Shown here: piece after piece, positions 6,733-9,445 of the stretch
Position numbering within the stretch: the stretch's first letter is position 1
Layout: every line of letters starts with the position of its first letter
Assembly: GCA_020024915.1 (NCBI GenBank)
Contig: JAHHSZ010000067.1
Coordinates: 1 to 9,445 of the forward strand
Direction: 5' to 3'
Length of the DNA stretch: 9,445 nucleotides
From: Fusobacterium sp.
GTDB lineage: Bacteria > Fusobacteriota > Fusobacteriia > Fusobacteriales > Fusobacteriaceae
Translations under genes and position numbers: made by a program
The notes under the pieces: generated by a model
The model's input: only the letters and a program-made list of their open reading frames with translations
The model's database searches: none
Told to the model about the DNA's origin: nothing

Positions 6733-7563
6733 ATGGACGTTGATATGCATATTCACACCTTAGAATCTGATGGAACCTATACACCTGAAGAGATAATATT
6801 GAGAGCTATGAAAAATAATGTAATAGCTCTTGCTATAACTGACCATGATACTGTAGCAGGAGTAAAGGCTGGGAAAGTAGCAGCAGACAGATATGGAATG
6901 GAATTTATAGAAGGAATAGAAATTTCTTGTAATGAAGAGAATCTAGAAGTACATGTATTGGGATACTATCTAAATCTTAAAGATGAGGTATTTTTAAAGG
7001 AATTGGTGGAATTAGAAGAGACCAGAGAAAAAAGAAATAGAAAAATGATAGAAAAATTTGAAAAAATTGGTATAATAATAGATATAGAAGACTTAAAAAG
7101 ATTTGCACCAGGAAAGATAATCAGTAGATTACACTTTGCTAATTATCTCTTGGAAAAAGGAATAGTGGCAAATAAGAATGAAGCTTTTATAAAATATCTA
7201 GGAAGAACAGGCTTAGCTTATGTTCCAAAGGAGAATTTTTCACCAGAAAGAGCTGTAAAAATGATAAAGGCAAATGGAGGTTTTACTTCATTAGCTCATC
7301 CAAAGCTAATAACGTTGAATGACAAGGTTTTAAATGACCTTATTGGAAGATTAAAAGAGTGTGGTTTAGATGCCCTAGAGTCACAGTACAGTTCATTTTC
7401 TAAAGCAGAGAGGCAGAAATTTAGAAAATTAGCTAAAAAATATGGTCTTTTAATCACAGGGGGATCAGATTTTCACGGGGATAATAGAGAGTGTGTAGAT
7501 ATTGGTGATGCAGGTTTAGAGTACTCTCAATTTGAAAGAATAAAAAAATTTTTGAATAAATAA
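6733..7563 (+). CDS. PHP-domain metal-dependent phosphoesterase (TrpH/YciV type)
   Basis: From the ATG at 6733 the protein is 276 aa. It carries the full set of PHP-domain metal-binding motifs: D4-x-H6-x-H8 near the N-terminus, TDHD at 36-39, G-I-E63, H74 in the EVHVLGYY segment, AHP with H189, and the C-terminal GGSDFHGD with D246 and H248. A middle helical insert (about 85-170) contains SRLHFANYL, typical of the YciV/TrpH branch. In Escherichia coli that branch is a 3',5'-nucleoside bisphosphatase and 5'-3' exoribonuclease (RNase AM) of similar size. Carrying that activity over to this protein is inference; other PHP proteins have different phosphoester substrates. It is cytoplasmic, with no signal peptide. 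The gene is separated from hldD by 10 bp, so the two are probably co-transcribed. An upstream GTG at 6700 would add 11 residues. Confidence 0.9.
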   Translation: MDVDMHIHTLESDGTYTPEEIILRAMKNNVIALAITDHDTVAGVKAGKVAADRYGMEFIEGIEISCNEENLEVHVLGYYLNLKDEVFLKELVELEETREKRNRKMIEKFEKIGIIIDIEDLKRFAPGKIISRLHFANYLLEKGIVANKNEAFIKYLGRTGLAYVPKENFSPERAVKMIKANGGFTSLAHPKLITLNDKVLNDLIGRLKECGLDALESQYSSFSKAERQKFRKLAKKYGLLITGGSDFHGDNRECVDIGDAGLEYSQFERIKKFLNK

Positions 7564-7573
7564 GGAGGAAAAA

Positions 7574-8572
7574 ATGATTATTGTAACAGGTGCAGCTGGT
7601 ATGATAGGAAGTGCAATGGTATGGAAACTTAATGAGATGGGTAGAAATGATATCATTGTTGTAGATAAGCTAAGAACAGAGGAGAAATGGCTTAACTTAA
7701 GAAAGAGAGATTATGCTGATTGGGTAGATAGAGATGATCTATTTGATTGGCTATCTAATTCAGCAAATGCTGAAAAGATAACAGGAGTTGTACATATGGG
7801 AGCTTGTTCAGCTACAACTGAGAGAGATGGAGATTTTTTAATGAGCAATAACTATGGATATAGTAAAAAATTATGGGAGTTCTGTGCAGCAAGACAGATA
7901 CCTTATGTATATGCTTCATCAGCAGCTACTTATGGTGGTGGAGAATTAGGATACAATGATGATGTGAGTGTAGAGGAGTTAAAAAAATTACAACCTCTAA
8001 ACAAATATGGATATTCAAAGAAAATATTTGATGACTGGGCATTTAAACAGAGTATAGTACCTAAACAATGGTGTGGATTAAAATTCTTTAACGTATATGG
8101 GCCACAAGAGTACCATAAAGGAAGAATGGCTTCAATGGTATTCCATACTTTTAATCAGTATAGAGACAATGGTGGAGTAAAACTTTTTAAATCTCATAAA
8201 GAAGGCTTCGAAGATGGGGAACAATTGAGAGATTTTGTATATTTAAAAGATGTCGTAGATGTAATGTACTATCTATTAACTGAAAAAGTTGAATCTGGAG
8301 TATATAACATAGGAACAGGAGAGGCTAGAAGTTTCTTAGATCTATCTATGGCTACAATGAGGGCAGCAGCAAATAATCCAGAATTAAGACAGGAAGAGGT
8401 TATAGAGTTTATACCTATGCCAGAGGATTTAAGAGGAAGATACCAATACTTTACTCAAGCTAGTATGGAAAAATTAAAAAGAGCAGGATATACTAAGAAA
8501 TTTACATCTTTAGAGGATGGAGTAAGGGATTATGTTGAAAACTATTTATCAAAAGAAGATCCATATTTATAA
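7574..8572 (+). CDS. hldD: ADP-L-glycero-D-manno-heptose 6-epimerase
   Basis: HldD (also named RfaD) converts ADP-D-glycero-D-manno-heptose to the L-glycero form, the last step in making the heptose donor for the LPS inner core. This 332-aa member of the extended short-chain dehydrogenase/reductase family shows the N-terminal NADP-binding TGAAGMIGS (5-13), the HxGACSATTE segment at 74-83, the YASSAATYGG stretch at 113-122 with S115/S116, the catalytic Y145-x3-K149 in KYGYSK, FNVYGPQEYHKGRMASM at 172-188 with K182 matching the second catalytic residue of the E. coli enzyme, and the C-terminal GRYQ and FTQA motifs. It is some 20 residues longer than the E. coli protein as I recall it. AAGGAGG begins within the upstream stop codon, 5 bases before the ATG. 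Its presence supports an LPS-bearing host. Confidence 0.95.
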   Translation: MIIVTGAAGMIGSAMVWKLNEMGRNDIIVVDKLRTEEKWLNLRKRDYADWVDRDDLFDWLSNSANAEKITGVVHMGACSATTERDGDFLMSNNYGYSKKLWEFCAARQIPYVYASSAATYGGGELGYNDDVSVEELKKLQPLNKYGYSKKIFDDWAFKQSIVPKQWCGLKFFNVYGPQEYHKGRMASMVFHTFNQYRDNGGVKLFKSHKEGFEDGEQLRDFVYLKDVVDVMYYLLTEKVESGVYNIGTGEARSFLDLSMATMRAAANNPELRQEEVIEFIPMPEDLRGRYQYFTQASMEKLKRAGYTKKFTSLEDGVRDYVENYLSKEDPYL

Positions 8573-8584
8573 GGTGATAAATAG

Positions 8585-9394
8585 ATGAATTTGTTTTTAA
8601 TCGTTATAATATTGGGGATAGTTGAAGGAATGACAGAATTTCTTCCAGTAAGTAGTACAGGTCATATGATATTGGTTGAAAAGTTTATTGGAGATGGAAG
8701 ATTTTCATCAAAGTTTATGGAGAGTTTTTTAATAATTGTTCAATTGGGGGCAATATTAGCAGTGGTTATCTATTTTTGGGATACCTTAACACCATTTGTT
8801 AAGAATAAGAAAGAGCTTATCTCTAGAATTAGATTGTGGACAAAGGTTATTGTGGGAGTTTTACCAGCAGCTGTCATTGGTTTATTGTTAGATGATTACA
8901 TTTCAGAGTATTTTATGGGGAATGTATTCGTAGTAGCAACAACTCTAATATTTTTCGGAGTGATTTTAATTGTTATTGAAAAGTACTATAAAACAGCTGG
9001 AAAGATCGATAGTTTTGGAAAATTAAGTTATAAGTTTGCTTTTATAATCGGATTTTTTCAGTGCTTGGCAATGATACCAGGAACATCAAGATCTGGAGCT
9101 ACAATAATTGGGAGCTTATTGTTGGGGCTATCAAGAGGACTGGCAACAGAGTTTTCTTTCTTTTTAGCAATTCCTACAATGTTTGGAGCTACTCTTCTTA
9201 AGCTTATAAAAAATGGAATGAACTACACAACTACTGAGTGGCAACTTATTGGAGTTGGAACACTTGTGTCATTTGTTGTAGCCTACCTTGTAATAAAGTG
9301 GTTTATGGGCTATATTAAGAAAAGAGACTTTGTTTTCTTTGGAGTGTATAGAATAATTTTAGGAATATTAGTATTGATATTTTTATTTATCTAA
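8585..9394 (+). CDS. uppP: Undecaprenyl-diphosphatase (bacitracin resistance protein BacA family)
   Basis: UppP removes one phosphate from undecaprenyl pyrophosphate in the inner membrane, regenerating the lipid carrier for peptidoglycan and other surface polymers. At 269 aa it is full length and consists largely of hydrophobic membrane segments. The two signature regions are intact: E14-G-M-T-E18-F-L-P-V-S-S-T-G-H27 near the N-terminus and PGTSRSG at 165-171 with R169. These supply the catalytic Glu, Ser, His and Arg residues of the family. The gene starts 12 bp after hldD with AAGGTG as ribosome site, so it is probably the last seen member of the PHP-hldD-uppP unit, all but one with envelope roles. 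No terminator is visible in the 51 bases after it, so the operon may continue beyond the window. Confidence 0.96.
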   Translation: MNLFLIVIILGIVEGMTEFLPVSSTGHMILVEKFIGDGRFSSKFMESFLIIVQLGAILAVVIYFWDTLTPFVKNKKELISRIRLWTKVIVGVLPAAVIGLLLDDYISEYFMGNVFVVATTLIFFGVILIVIEKYYKTAGKIDSFGKLSYKFAFIIGFFQCLAMIPGTSRSGATIIGSLLLGLSRGLATEFSFFLAIPTMFGATLLKLIKNGMNYTTTEWQLIGVGTLVSFVVAYLVIKWFMGYIKKRDFVFFGVYRIILGILVLIFLFI

Positions 9395-9445
9395 GATTAG
9401 AGAGTATAGAAGTTTCAAAAATAACGAAGATTGAGAAAAATAAAT

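Noticed and set aside
9395..9445. Tail after uppP searched for a terminator or next gene start
   Set aside because: No inverted repeat with a T tract, no SD plus start codon and no ORF could be supported in these 51 bases.
1..9445. Search for CRISPR, insertion sequences, tRNA, phage or defence genes
   Set aside because: No regularly spaced direct repeats, transposase motifs, tRNA-like folds or defence-family domains were seen. Every long ORF is explained by a housekeeping or envelope gene, or by the single unknown lipoprotein.

Overview
The window looks like ordinary chromosomal DNA from a member of the Fusobacteriota, most likely Fusobacterium or a close relative. Four things point that way. 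The sequence is very AT-rich and uses AGA heavily for arginine. Shine-Dalgarno (SD) sites are strong (AAGGAGG type). The neighbourhood contains an NAD+-dependent DNA ligase, SecA, a lipoprotein and a PHP phosphoesterase. HldD, an enzyme for LPS inner-core heptose, implies a Gram-negative, LPS-bearing envelope. The genus assignment is inference from composition and protein character; no database search was possible.

Layout: at the left, ppaC (Mn-dependent inorganic pyrophosphatase) is read leftward and ends in an intrinsic terminator at the window edge. A divergent promoter region of about 146 bp separates it from a rightward series of six genes: ligA, secA, a small lipoprotein gene, a PHP-domain phosphoesterase, hldD and uppP. 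secA appears to have its own promoter in the 85-bp gap after ligA. The lipoprotein gene starts 13 bp after secA, so it is probably co-transcribed with it. A clear hairpin-plus-U-tract terminator follows the lipoprotein and ends one base before the SD of the PHP gene. PHP, hldD and uppP are then tightly spaced (10 and 12 bp).

Functions: DNA replication and repair (LigA), protein export (SecA), envelope biogenesis (lipoprotein, HldD for LPS heptose, UppP for recycling of the undecaprenyl lipid carrier), nucleotide and pyrophosphate metabolism (PpaC and probably the PHP protein). No mobile element, CRISPR array, tRNA, rRNA or defence system was seen, and I found no convincing new system. The points most worth a second look are regulatory: the terminator/SD arrangement before the PHP gene, a tiny leader ORF with a hairpin before secA, and an internal repeat in the unrecognised lipoprotein. 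No stretch over 300 bases lacks a gene; the last 51 bases after uppP hold nothing I can identify.
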